A DNA stretch of 16,651 bases from JAZKFP01 sp040386355 (GTDB taxonomy: Bacteria; Pseudomonadota; Gammaproteobacteria; Pseudomonadales; UBA6940). The notes under the pieces were generated by a model. That model was not told the DNA's origin and ran no database searches. It saw only the letters and a program-made list of their open reading frames with translations. The stretch lies in the NCBI GenBank assembly GCA_040386355.1, contig JAZKFP010000195.1, positions 1 through 16,651 of the forward strand. Direction: 5' to 3'. The first letter of the stretch is position 1; each line of letters opens with the position of its first letter. This document shows, in pieces, positions 7,517 through 13,779 of the stretch. The position numbers and the translations under genes are program-made.

Positions 7517-8485
7517 TCACCATTCAGGGAGTGCGATAGGAATTAACCATTCCAATTGAAAAATATCTGCTGCATCGGCTTCATCTAAGTCGCTGGCAAT
7601 AATGGTGTAACGGTATTTGAAACGCAGCCGCGAATTATTATCAAGGCGCCATTCATATCCACCACCTACGTACCGAAAGTCACTTGCGACACGTGTATCT
7701 AAAATAATTTCTTGAGCGTCATCCCATAACAAACCTGCACCTGTCATTAATAACCAGGTATTTTTTTCCGTTGAAGGAAGGCGAAATTCGATACCGACCG
7801 ATAGCAATGAAACTTCCTCGCCCCAGCCAAAAGTGTTTGAGCTAGCGTCGGCGGTTAACCACAATTGACTATTAATATGATGTGTTAGACCTGCAGAAAA
7901 AATGGAGAAGCCTTCGACAATACCAGCTCCGATCACTATGCCATTGCTGATAGTTTTTGGTACGTCGATTTGCAACCAGCGCACAGGCCGACCTTGATCA
8001 TCAACAAATTCATTTAATTGATCGTTATGAATCCAGCCACGTTGACGCTTGCCATCAACATCCGCTTGTATTTGAAACCAAGATAAGTATTGCCCAATGA
8101 AAACTACTTCTTGATCAGGCAACAAGGCCAAATGACTGGGCAAATTTTTATGTGGGCCGATTCTAACGTTAACAAAACTGCCAGCGACTTTTGCCGTACT
8201 GATAATTGCTAAATGATCATTGCGGGTACTGAACGTTTCATAGCGATTAGGAACAACAAATTTTGATTTTTGTTCAAGTTCAATCGGTTGAAAACCAAAC
8301 ACGCTGCTAAAACTGGTATTGAAAGGAATAGTGTTGGACGACGTCGTGGACTTTAAATTCTCTTCCCCCCAAGCCATTGGAGCCGACAACACCCAAATCA
8401 TTAGGGAAAATAAAAAAGCAGCAAGTCTTCGAAAAAATCGAAAGTTCCTAAATGAAGTAAGCAGTGAAGCAAAACTACTTTGCAT
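7517..8485 (-). CDS. SH3b-domain plus outer-membrane beta-barrel protein (322 aa)
   Basis: The N-terminus is a long signal peptide (residues 1-40: basic FFRR, core LAAFLFSLMIWVL, cleavage near AWG|EEN). Residues about 95-158 form a bacterial SH3 (SH3b) domain, with the hallmark VNVRIGP at 105-111 and the closing GWIHNDQL at 150-157; such domains often bind peptidoglycan or proteins. From about 175 to the end the sequence has alternating strands, Gly-rich turns and aromatic residues typical of a small beta-barrel, ending in Trp (LPEW). It is the first gene of the minus-strand operon. The ATG at 8485 has no obvious Shine-Dalgarno. The SH3b module could tie the barrel to the cell wall or to the TPR scaffold (inference). 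Confidence 0.78.
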   Translation of the reverse strand: MQSSFASLLTSFRNFRFFRRLAAFLFSLMIWVLSAPMAWGEENLKSTTSSNTIPFNTSFSSVFGFQPIELEQKSKFVVPNRYETFSTRNDHLAIISTAKVAGSFVNVRIGPHKNLPSHLALLPDQEVVFIGQYLSWFQIQADVDGKRQRGWIHNDQLNEFVDDQGRPVRWLQIDVPKTISNGIVIGAGIVEGFSIFSAGLTHHINSQLWLTADASSNTFGWGEEVSLLSVGIEFRLPSTEKNTWLLMTGAGLLWDDAQEIILDTRVASDFRYVGGGYEWRLDNNSRLRFKYRYTIIASDLDEADAADIFQLEWLIPIALPEW

Positions 8486-8837
8486 GAAGAATTTTTATCT
8501 ATGAAGTAAGACCGGAATGTATAAGACCGGGAGGGTTTAAGGTTTGCGCAGTATGCCACGGTGAAGATTTATGTAAATAGGAACCTGATCACATCAGATA
8601 TCATCTTGCTTATAAATTAAAGAATATTTTGTAGTGCGTAACAGAGCGGAAGACGTAATTTGAAATTGAAATTTATCATTAAAAATAAACGGCTCTCCAA
8701 TTTGGGCATCAAATTCAGGCAGCTTAAAATTACTAATGCATTTAAAAGTCCTTAATATTTTTAAGTAATGGCCAGCTTAAAAACTCTAAATGGGAAATAC
8801 ATACTATTTACTTTAAAAGAATGTATTAAGACCAATT
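8486..8837. other. 352-nt region without a convincing gene, upstream of the envelope operon
   Basis: This region should hold the promoter of the minus-strand envelope operon and the 3' end of the upstream 366-aa gene. I see a 9-bp direct repeat (8507-8530) and a start-less open stretch on the minus strand (8594-8776). I see no GC-rich terminator hairpin after the 366-aa gene. TATACA at 8518-8523 (minus strand) resembles a -10 box but has no good -35 partner. Confidence 0.5.
8507..8530. promoter_or_regulatory. Direct repeat, possible regulator site upstream of the envelope operon
   Basis: TAAGACCGG occurs at 8507-8515 and again at 8522-8530. The copies are identical, 15 bp from start to start, and lie 22-45 bp upstream of the first start codon of the envelope operon (ATG at 8485). 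On the transcribed strand this reads CCGGTCTTA-N6-CCGGTCTTA. Tandem half-sites near a promoter are typical of response-regulator binding, but the regulator is unknown. Confidence 0.35.
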
Positions 8838-9938
8838 TTATTCAGTTGGAGCTTGTCGATCATAATAAAATGGTTGTTCACTTGGAGAATTTTTAAAATC
8901 TTCACCAGTAGGAGGGATATAAGTTTCACTTTTAATCTGAATCGACGATTTCATTATTTCTTTTATTTCTAACGTTTCACCAGTGACTTGCTGTGTTTGA
9001 AAATTAATGTAGACCTTGGCTGTGGCACATAAGTCGGCATAATGCCAAACGCAGTCTGGATTGTCGTGGCTTTGCACATACACTGGCGTGAACTGTTGTT
9101 CACTAAATACGAGTTCTTTACCATTTGGGGCAATTGAAATATCAAAATATCGTGGCCCATTACCGCGATACGCTTCAGATAATTCAATTTTTTTACCTTC
9201 AAATTGCACAGAATTATTTATTATATTTTCTAGATATGAGTGCTGCATTAGTGTGTGATCAGTATCATTCATTAAAAATCTTTGCTGAAAAGTATCGAGC
9301 CCTTTTGAAATGCTGGCAATGGTAGGGCTATTTAAAGGAATATTGTTTGCTTCTACAAAATCGCATATCCAGCGAATTTGATTCTCAATTTTGTCATGGG
9401 CTCTCTTTTGTGGTGGTAAAACAGAATTTAATACATTGCGATATTCTTGAAGGTGTTCAGGAGGGCATCCATAAGGAATTGTGGCGAATGAAAGAGAATC
9501 TTTGTTGAAATCGCGAGTTAAATCAGACTTAGTATTTTGATGAATGGTTAAAGGCACAACTATAAATGTATCTCCAATTTTAGCTGGTATTTGGTACGTA
9601 CAATGTTGCGGAGAATCTAATTTATTTAAATCAGAATCAATGCTAGACGTGTTACTTAATGATTGGATAGTAGTATTGCTTGAAGATTCAGAATTTGAAT
9701 CATCAACTTTACTAAGATCTGATTGATCATCGTCATGAATGCAGCATGTCAGTAAACTAAAAAAATTTGTTCGAGCTGTACGCATTGATTGTGAAATTCG
9801 ATGGGTAAATCGACTGCTTTGTTGCTGAATATCTGATTTTGAAAATTGACGAATACGTGAAAAAAAACTTGGGGAAGATGTGGGGGGTTCTTGAGATTGG
9901 GGTAATTGCGGATTAACAGGTAATGATACCGAAACCAT
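8838..9938 (-). CDS. Hypothetical cytoplasmic protein (366 aa), effector-like composition
   Basis: The ATG at 9938 is preceded by a strong Shine-Dalgarno (GGGAGAG, about 6 nt upstream), so the longer TTG start at 9953 is unlikely. I do not recognise the family. There is no signal peptide or transmembrane helix. Residues 1-24 are Pro/Ser/Gln-rich. Residues about 25-63 are basic and amphipathic (FFSRIRQFSKS, then RTARTNFFSLL), followed by Cys65-Cys66 and an acidic cluster (HDDD). Residues about 75-110 are a Ser/Asp/Asn-rich low-complexity linker. A globular domain of about 250 residues follows. The C-terminus is polar (NSPSEQPFYYDRQAPTE). This architecture is compatible with a type IV secreted effector of a Legionellales-like bacterium, but no export signal can be proven by eye. 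It is monocistronic, with 124 nt to the upstream gene and about 350 nt to the downstream one. Confidence 0.7.
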   Translation of the reverse strand: MVSVSLPVNPQLPQSQEPPTSSPSFFSRIRQFSKSDIQQQSSRFTHRISQSMRTARTNFFSLLTCCIHDDDQSDLSKVDDSNSESSSNTTIQSLSNTSSIDSDLNKLDSPQHCTYQIPAKIGDTFIVVPLTIHQNTKSDLTRDFNKDSLSFATIPYGCPPEHLQEYRNVLNSVLPPQKRAHDKIENQIRWICDFVEANNIPLNSPTIASISKGLDTFQQRFLMNDTDHTLMQHSYLENIINNSVQFEGKKIELSEAYRGNGPRYFDISIAPNGKELVFSEQQFTPVYVQSHDNPDCVWHYADLCATAKVYINFQTQQVTGETLEIKEIMKSSIQIKSETYIPPTGEDFKNSPSEQPFYYDRQAPTE

Positions 9939-10062
9939 TTGAGGCTCTCCCAAGTAATAATGTATCCATCAAAATATATTGATAAATAGGAATTCTTTAT
10001 TATTAAATTTATTTTTAATGGCGCAGGCTATGATAAAAATGATTTCTTCAATAATATTAAAT

Positions 10063-10599
10063 TTATTTTCCAATCATCCTTTTTAAAGTTGGAAGCTTAT
10101 CTTTCCAATGATGCTTGAATGCGGCAGCAGCATGTAAAAGAGTTAATCCTATTAAGCCGTAAGCAACCCACTTGTGAATATCTCCTGCAACGCTCGATTG
10201 TTCTGAAGAAATTTGCAAGCCTGGTATGTGCAGGCCAAGCCACTTAAATGCGCGTCCATCTGATCCAATAATAAGTAAGCCTGAAATCAATATGATCCAA
10301 GTGCCAATTAACAAACTACTATGTGCGATTTTTGATACTGATTTTTCCCAGGCATAGTGCACAATCGGATTCGGTCTGCCCTGTATAAAACTTAAAGTCA
10401 AACGCGCTGTCATAAAAGCCAATAACCAAATGCCAAACCATTTATGCCATTCAGGGAGGGTATGATACAACGGCTGATAATAGGTGAGCGTCACCATATA
10501 AAAACCCGAAGCAAACAATCCAATAATTAGTAAAGCGCAAACCCAATGAAAAATAATGCTGAACCAACCGTATGTTGATGTTGTGTTCATCCAATGCAT
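10063..10599 (-). CDS. Cytochrome b561 (diheme, CybB/YceJ type)
   Basis: This 178-aa inner-membrane cytochrome has four predicted TM helices. The start at 10599 has AAGGA about 8 nt upstream and gives the family length (E. coli CybB is 176 aa); in-frame ATGs further upstream lack this. Candidate heme-ligand histidines are His18 (FHW), His52 (EWHKWFG), His142 (DIHKW) and His156 (LLHA), which follow the usual spacing of the family. CybB-type proteins oxidise ubiquinol and pass electrons to superoxide or other acceptors. It is divergent from a YceI-family gene. In E. coli the same two families are adjacent (yceJ-yceI), so a functional link is likely, although here they are on opposite strands with only 87 nt between the starts. 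Confidence 0.9.
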   Translation of the reverse strand: MHWMNTTSTYGWFSIIFHWVCALLIIGLFASGFYMVTLTYYQPLYHTLPEWHKWFGIWLLAFMTARLTLSFIQGRPNPIVHYAWEKSVSKIAHSSLLIGTWIILISGLLIIGSDGRAFKWLGLHIPGLQISSEQSSVAGDIHKWVAYGLIGLTLLHAAAAFKHHWKDKLPTLKRMIGK

Positions 10600-10686
10600 A
10601 GTAGTTTCCTTGCGTTTCATGAGATGCAGACCAGAATACATCAAACTTCATAACAACCAATACTAAAACCAACAGGAGCAATACCA

Positions 10687-11274
10687 ATGAAAGTGATTTC
10701 AATCGCCACATTAACCGCAGTGGCTGCCTTAATGTCGCCAATGGTTCAAGCAGAACCTGAAACCTATGTATTAGATACCAAAGGCAGTCATGCTTTTATT
10801 CAATTTAAAATTCAGCATTTAGGGTATTCATGGTTGTTAGGGCAATTTAATGAGTTTGATGGTCAGTTTATTTTAGATGAAGATAAAATTGAAAATTCGA
10901 GCGTGCAAGTAGATATTAAAACCACCAGTGTTGATTCAAATCATGCGGAGCGCGATAAACATTTACGCGGTGAAGATTTCTTAAATACTGAAAAGTTTCC
11001 AACTGCAAAATTTGTAAGCTCTCGCGTTGAAAAAATAGATTCTAAAAAGGGTAAAATTCACGGTAACTTAACGTTGAACGGAGTTACGAAACCTGTAGTG
11101 CTTGAAACCAATTATATCGGTGGCGGTAAAGATCCTTGGGGCGCTTACCGTCAAGGGTTTGAGGCAACAACACAGTTTAAACTGAAAGATTACAATATTG
11201 ATTACGATTTGGGTCCTGCATCACAAATAGTTCGAATTTATATTTCAGCGGAAGGTATTCGTCAGAAACAATAA
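10687..11274 (+). CDS. yceI: YceI-family periplasmic isoprenoid-binding protein
   Basis: This 195-aa protein has a signal peptide (residues 1-22, cleavage at VQA|EPE), then the YceI lipocalin-like fold. Hallmarks are YVLDTKGSHAFIQFKIQHLGYSW near the mature start, the HAERDKHLRGEDFLNTEKFPTAKF block, and LTLNGVTKPVVLE. Family members bind a polyisoprenoid, such as a ubiquinone-like molecule, in an extended barrel in the periplasm. The divergent cytochrome b561 gene supports a shared role with quinones at the membrane. The start codon follows AGGAG with 8-nt spacing. A strong terminator lies just downstream. Confidence 0.93.
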   Translation: MKVISIATLTAVAALMSPMVQAEPETYVLDTKGSHAFIQFKIQHLGYSWLLGQFNEFDGQFILDEDKIENSSVQVDIKTTSVDSNHAERDKHLRGEDFLNTEKFPTAKFVSSRVEKIDSKKGKIHGNLTLNGVTKPVVLETNYIGGGKDPWGAYRQGFEATTQFKLKDYNIDYDLGPASQIVRIYISAEGIRQKQ

Positions 11275-11285
11275 AAATTATTCGG

Positions 11286-11317
11286 GTTGCACGTTGCAAA
11301 TGCGCGTGCAACTTTTT
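11286..11317 (+). terminator. Rho-independent terminator after yceI
   Basis: The perfect 8-bp stem GTTGCACG (11286-11293) / CGTGCAAC (11305-11312), with an 11-nt loop, is followed directly by TTTTT (11313-11317). It lies 11 nt after the yceI stop and before the convergent yceF gene. Confidence 0.88.
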
Positions 11318-11360
11318 GATTTAATGTATCCATTTAATGTAAATTATTTTTAAACTCAAA

Positions 11361-11969
11361 TTATCCAGGCACTTGATATTCTAGAGCCAATAAAAAATCG
11401 GTTAATCTGATCAAAGGTAAGCCTATTAATCCAGCTGGGTCTTGGCCATAAATTCCTGCTATTAATCCAATGCCTAAACCTTCTGATTTAATCGCCCCCG
11501 CACAATCATAGGGTTTTTCCAGCTGCAAATAATGTTCAATTGTCGCTTCAGATAAGGTGCGCATAATAACGTCTGTCACGATCACATCTATTTGACGATA
11601 CGGTGATTTTTTACTAAGAACACATAAGCTTGTATAAACCCGTAATACACGACCTGAACACGTTAGTAGTTGTTGTTTAGCAATTTCATGCGAGCCGGGT
11701 TTACCCAGTATGTGATGATCTAAAGCAATTGCTTGATCCGAACCAATCACCACCCATTCTTGTTCGCAATTTTTTAAATTTAATTTTTCCGCAATAAATT
11801 GTGCTTTTTTTTCTGCTAAGCGTTCAACTAGGGAAAGAACAGTTTCTGCAGCATGCGGTGATTCATCACATTCAGAAGCAATTTGTTCAAATGGGTAGTT
11901 CAGTTTTTGCAGTTGTTCGGCACGATATTTGGATTGAGAAGCAAGAATAATTCGCGGTTCAGTCAACAT
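11361..11969 (-). CDS. yceF: YceF-type Maf nucleotide pyrophosphatase (7-methyl-GTP)
   Basis: This 202-aa cytoplasmic protein of the Maf/HAM1 fold hydrolyses non-canonical nucleotides. The YceF subgroup prefers m7GTP. Visible motifs are ILASQSKYR near the start (residues 7-16), the catalytic region VIGSDQAIALD with Asp78, GKP, AGAIKSEGLGI and DPAGLIGLPLI. The last two are characteristic of YceF rather than YhdE, which has a different pattern. The ATG at 11969 has GGA about 8 nt upstream and gives a length close to E. coli YceF (194 aa); an ATG 12 codons upstream (12005) is less likely. It is divergent from yceD, the common gammaproteobacterial arrangement, and its 3' end converges on yceI. 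Confidence 0.93.
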   Translation of the reverse strand: MLTEPRIILASQSKYRAEQLQKLNYPFEQIASECDESPHAAETVLSLVERLAEKKAQFIAEKLNLKNCEQEWVVIGSDQAIALDHHILGKPGSHEIAKQQLLTCSGRVLRVYTSLCVLSKKSPYRQIDVIVTDVIMRTLSEATIEHYLQLEKPYDCAGAIKSEGLGIGLIAGIYGQDPAGLIGLPLIRLTDFLLALEYQVPG

Positions 11970-12035
11970 AGATTTTTCCAACAAAGGTCTTTTAAGGATT
12001 CCCATTCACTCTAAGTCACGGCATTATTGCGTTCA

Positions 12036-12041
12036 TATAAT
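12036..12041 (+). promoter_or_regulatory. Possible -10 box for yceD
   Basis: A perfect TATAAT lies in the 90-bp space between the divergent yceF and yceD starts, 18 nt upstream of the yceD ATG at 12060. I find no good -35 hexamer at 16-18 nt spacing, so this is tentative; it would give a very short leader. Confidence 0.35.
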
Positions 12042-12059
12042 ATGGGGGGTTTCGCATTC

Positions 12060-12707
12060 ATGAGCACGGTGATTAACTTAGTTGAATATGCCGCACAGCG
12101 TAAACGGATTAAGTATGTGTTAGATGTAAGCAATTTATCACGTTTTATGGCAGCTATTGAAAATGCTGAAAGCTTTATTGAAGTTGATTTGCAATTTGCT
12201 GCCGGAGAATCGGGCGAACCAAGTGTGCAAGGCATTATTCATGGGTATTGTTTACTTAAATGCCAACGCTGTTTAGAAGTTTTTCGTTTTATCTTTACCG
12301 CAAACATTTCGTTAATTCGTTATAAATCTGAGTTTCAAGATCCACCCATAGGTGATGAAGAGCTGGATCCTTTTGTAGCCGTAGAAGATGAAGTAGAACT
12401 TGAAGCGATTTTAGAAGATGAACTTTTGTTAGCTTTACCGGATTTTCCAAAGCACGACGACAATACATGCACCTTTATTGATAAAAAAGAACTTACACCA
12501 GCAGCTAAGCAATCTTCTACTGTAAGAGTGTCTTCAATAACCACTCCAGATGTCTCTAAGCCAACATCTTATGAACCTGGTTCTAATCCTAAATCAAAGA
12601 ACAAAAACTCATTGAACAAACATAAAGCGTTTGAGGAAACTCGAAAGTCGCTAGTTGGATTAAGTATTTTGCTGGACAGTAAAAAATCAAATGATAAAGG
12701 ACAGTAA
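12060..12707 (+). CDS. yceD: YceD/DUF177 family protein, 23S rRNA accumulation factor
   Basis: This 215-aa cytoplasmic protein has the DUF177 hallmarks: a CQRC pair (Cys68, Cys71) after a central domain (residues about 40-75), the acidic stretch EDEVELEAILEDELLLALP at about 113-131, and a C-terminal motif similar to the usual NPF.vL..L (KSLVGLSILLDSKK). In E. coli and plants the family is needed for normal 23S rRNA levels, and the gene normally sits next to rpmF. The ATG at 12060 follows GGGGGG about 10 nt upstream; the frame also has ATG at 12042 and TTG at 12027. At 215 aa it is longer than E. coli YceD (173). The excess is a Ser/Pro/Lys/Asn-rich low-complexity insert at about residues 145-195, before the C-terminal motif. 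Confidence 0.88.
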   Translation: MSTVINLVEYAAQRKRIKYVLDVSNLSRFMAAIENAESFIEVDLQFAAGESGEPSVQGIIHGYCLLKCQRCLEVFRFIFTANISLIRYKSEFQDPPIGDEELDPFVAVEDEVELEAILEDELLLALPDFPKHDDNTCTFIDKKELTPAAKQSSTVRVSSITTPDVSKPTSYEPGSNPKSKNKNSLNKHKAFEETRKSLVGLSILLDSKKSNDKGQ

Positions 12708-12760
12708 TTTTTGGCACTTAAGTATTTTTAGATGAGTCATTAAGTTTAATTGTATTTAAG

Positions 12761-12793
12761 ACCCATTATTTGATTTGTGAGCAAATAACGGGT
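12761..12793. terminator. Candidate bidirectional terminator between yceD and the convergent membrane gene
   Basis: ACCCATTATTTG (12761-12772) and CAAATAACGGGT (12782-12793) form a 12-position stem with a 9-nt loop. The single mismatch becomes a G-U pair when transcribed from the minus strand, and an A-C mismatch from the plus strand. It sits between two convergent genes, but no strong U-run follows on either strand. Confidence 0.42.
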
Positions 12794-12815
12794 TGAATTT
12801 AAAATAAAAGACATT

Positions 12816-13142
12816 CTAATTTGGTAAAATAGGTTGACTGTTTGCGTATTCTCTCATATCCAAGAATTTACCAATCCCTGCTCCAATTGCACCACCTAAC
12901 ACGGAAATTCCAATCCACTTAAATATCTCATTAGTACCTTCAAGTGCTTGAGGTTGTCTGCTTAATGACATTATGATCAATGTTGACATAAGAGTGAAGC
13001 ATCCCACTAAAACAGTTCCTTGCTTAGCATTGTTGTTAGAAGAATTTTTAATTTGATTAAGTATTGATGGTCGATTGTTTGCCTGTGCTACAGGTAATGG
13101 TTGTGCTGCAACGAGATGCATTGCAGGGGCTACATTTTGCAT
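12816..13142 (-). CDS. Small hypothetical protein with two transmembrane segments
   Basis: This 108-aa protein is of unknown function. The N-terminal about 45 residues are soluble and Ala/Gln/Asn-rich. Two hydrophobic segments follow: about 46-63 (TVLVGCFTLMSTLIIMSL) and about 79-96 (WIGISVLGGAIGAGIGKF). The second contains a glycine-zipper pattern (GGAIGAGIG) often seen in helix-packing or pore-forming membrane proteins. The ATG at 13142 has GGAA about 8 nt upstream; a TTG at 13154 is an alternative. The start region is duplicated exactly (19-bp tandem repeat). The gene interrupts the usual yceD-rpmF adjacency and is transcribed against both neighbours, suggesting a lineage-specific insertion. 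No homologue is recognised. Confidence 0.55.
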   Translation of the reverse strand: MQNVAPAMHLVAAQPLPVAQANNRPSILNQIKNSSNNNAKQGTVLVGCFTLMSTLIIMSLSRQPQALEGTNEIFKWIGISVLGGAIGAGIGKFLDMREYANSQPILPN

Positions 13143-13173
13143 AATCAATTCCAATTTGCATAATCAATTCCAA
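13136..13173. repeat. 19-bp perfect tandem duplication spanning a ribosome binding site and start codon
   Basis: The 19-bp unit TTTGCATAATCAATTCCAA occurs twice back to back at 13136-13154 and 13155-13173. On the minus strand each copy carries TTGGAATTGATTATGCAAA, that is, a Shine-Dalgarno-like GGAA plus an ATG. The inner copy provides the start of the 108-aa membrane protein; the outer ATG (13161) is out of frame with it because 19 is not a multiple of 3. Confidence 0.9.
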
Positions 13174-13388
13174 TAATAAAAAGCGAATACTCGTCTGCTT
13201 AAATTCAAGCCCGGACGTGTTATTCCAGACTTTTCATAAGGTTCAACACATGCAGACATTAAATCAGGGTGGCATACTGACTCCTTTGGTTGTGATATGT
13301 CAATTGTTCTTGTAAGCGAGATCAAATTAAAGATCCTGACTTTATTTAATTGCGGCTTAAACCTATAAATTTCATCTCTAAATCTCAT
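13164..13388 (-). CDS. Doubtful 74-aa open reading frame
   Basis: This reading frame begins MRFRDEIYRFKPQ and ends FAFYYWN, its stop lying inside the outer copy of the 19-bp repeat. It has no clear ribosome binding site, no recognisable domain and no signal or TM segment. It may be a remnant of the material inserted between yceD and rpmF, or simply a chance frame. The interval 13143-13534 otherwise contains no gene I can support, apart from the repeat and the rpmF upstream region. Confidence 0.22.
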   Translation of the reverse strand: MRFRDEIYRFKPQLNKVRIFNLISLTRTIDISQPKESVCHPDLMSACVEPYEKSGITRPGLNLSRRVFAFYYWN

Positions 13389-13444
13389 TCAAAGCAATTA
13401 CAGACTTTCGCGACTCTGTGTCATCCAGTACAATGCCGACCAAT

Positions 13445-13459
13445 TTGATGACTCATCAA
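13445..13459. promoter_or_regulatory. Perfect palindrome upstream of rpmF-fab, candidate operator
   Basis: TTGATGACTCATCAA is a perfect 7-1-7 palindrome 76 bp upstream of the rpmF ATG. Part of it (ATGACTC, 13448-13454) is also complementary to GAGTCAT at 13505-13511 in the leader, so either an operator or an RNA fold is possible. A TTGACT (13469-13474) and a TATTCT (13484-13489) lie just downstream but are only 9 nt apart, so they do not form a normal sigma70 promoter. Confidence 0.35.
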
Positions 13460-13534
13460 TCCATTAGATTGACTTGCGCCCTGTATTCTACAAAGCAATG
13501 TTAAGAGTCATATTTGTTGTCACGGAGAAAAATC

Positions 13535-13774
13535 ATGGCTGTTCAACAGGATAAAAAGTCCCGCTCAAGACGCGATATGCGACGTTCGCATGACTCATTG
13601 ACGGGACCAACTCTTTCAGTAGATGAAACTACTGGTGAATATCATCGTCGTCATCACATTTCTGCAAAAGGCTTTTACCGTGGTAAAGACGTTTTACAAA
13701 AAAGCGTGAAAGAAGAAGCTAGTGACGAGCAAGAACACGATCATGGTCTTGACGATCCAAATCATCGCTATTGA
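13535..13774 (+). CDS. rpmF: 50S ribosomal protein L32 with C-terminal extension
   Basis: This 79-aa protein begins MAVQQDKKSRSRRDMRRSHD, the diagnostic gammaproteobacterial L32 N-terminus, and continues with the conserved RHHISAKGFYRGKDV. L32 is part of the large ribosomal subunit near the exit tunnel/peptidyl transferase region. The ATG at 13535 follows CACGGAGA (about 7 nt upstream); an in-frame TTG at 13514 is rejected. Usual length is about 56-60 aa. The extra 20 or so residues (VKEEASDEQEHDHGLDDPNHRY) are acidic and His-containing, unlike the basic core. Its stop overlaps a TTG of the fabD frame and lies 5 nt before the fabD ATG, so the genes are probably cotranscribed and translationally coupled. 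Confidence 0.95.
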   Translation: MAVQQDKKSRSRRDMRRSHDSLTGPTLSVDETTGEYHRRHHISAKGFYRGKDVLQKSVKEEASDEQEHDHGLDDPNHRY

Positions 13775-13779
13775 TCCCT

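Noticed and set aside
9125..9325. Plus-strand open frames opposite the 366-aa gene
   Set aside because: These are antisense shadows of a gene with a strong ribosome binding site; no coding signal of their own.
10002..10069. Repeated ATTAAATTTATTTT (10002-10015 and 10056-10069)
   Set aside because: The repeat is short and made only of A and T in AT-rich DNA, so it probably arose by chance; the second copy runs into the end of the cytochrome gene.
10451..10741. 96-codon minus-strand frame across the cytochrome b561/yceI start region
   Set aside because: It overlaps two well-recognised genes and their divergent upstream region.
13469..13489. TTGACT and TATTCT as an rpmF promoter
   Set aside because: The two hexamers are only 9 nt apart, too close for a sigma70 promoter.
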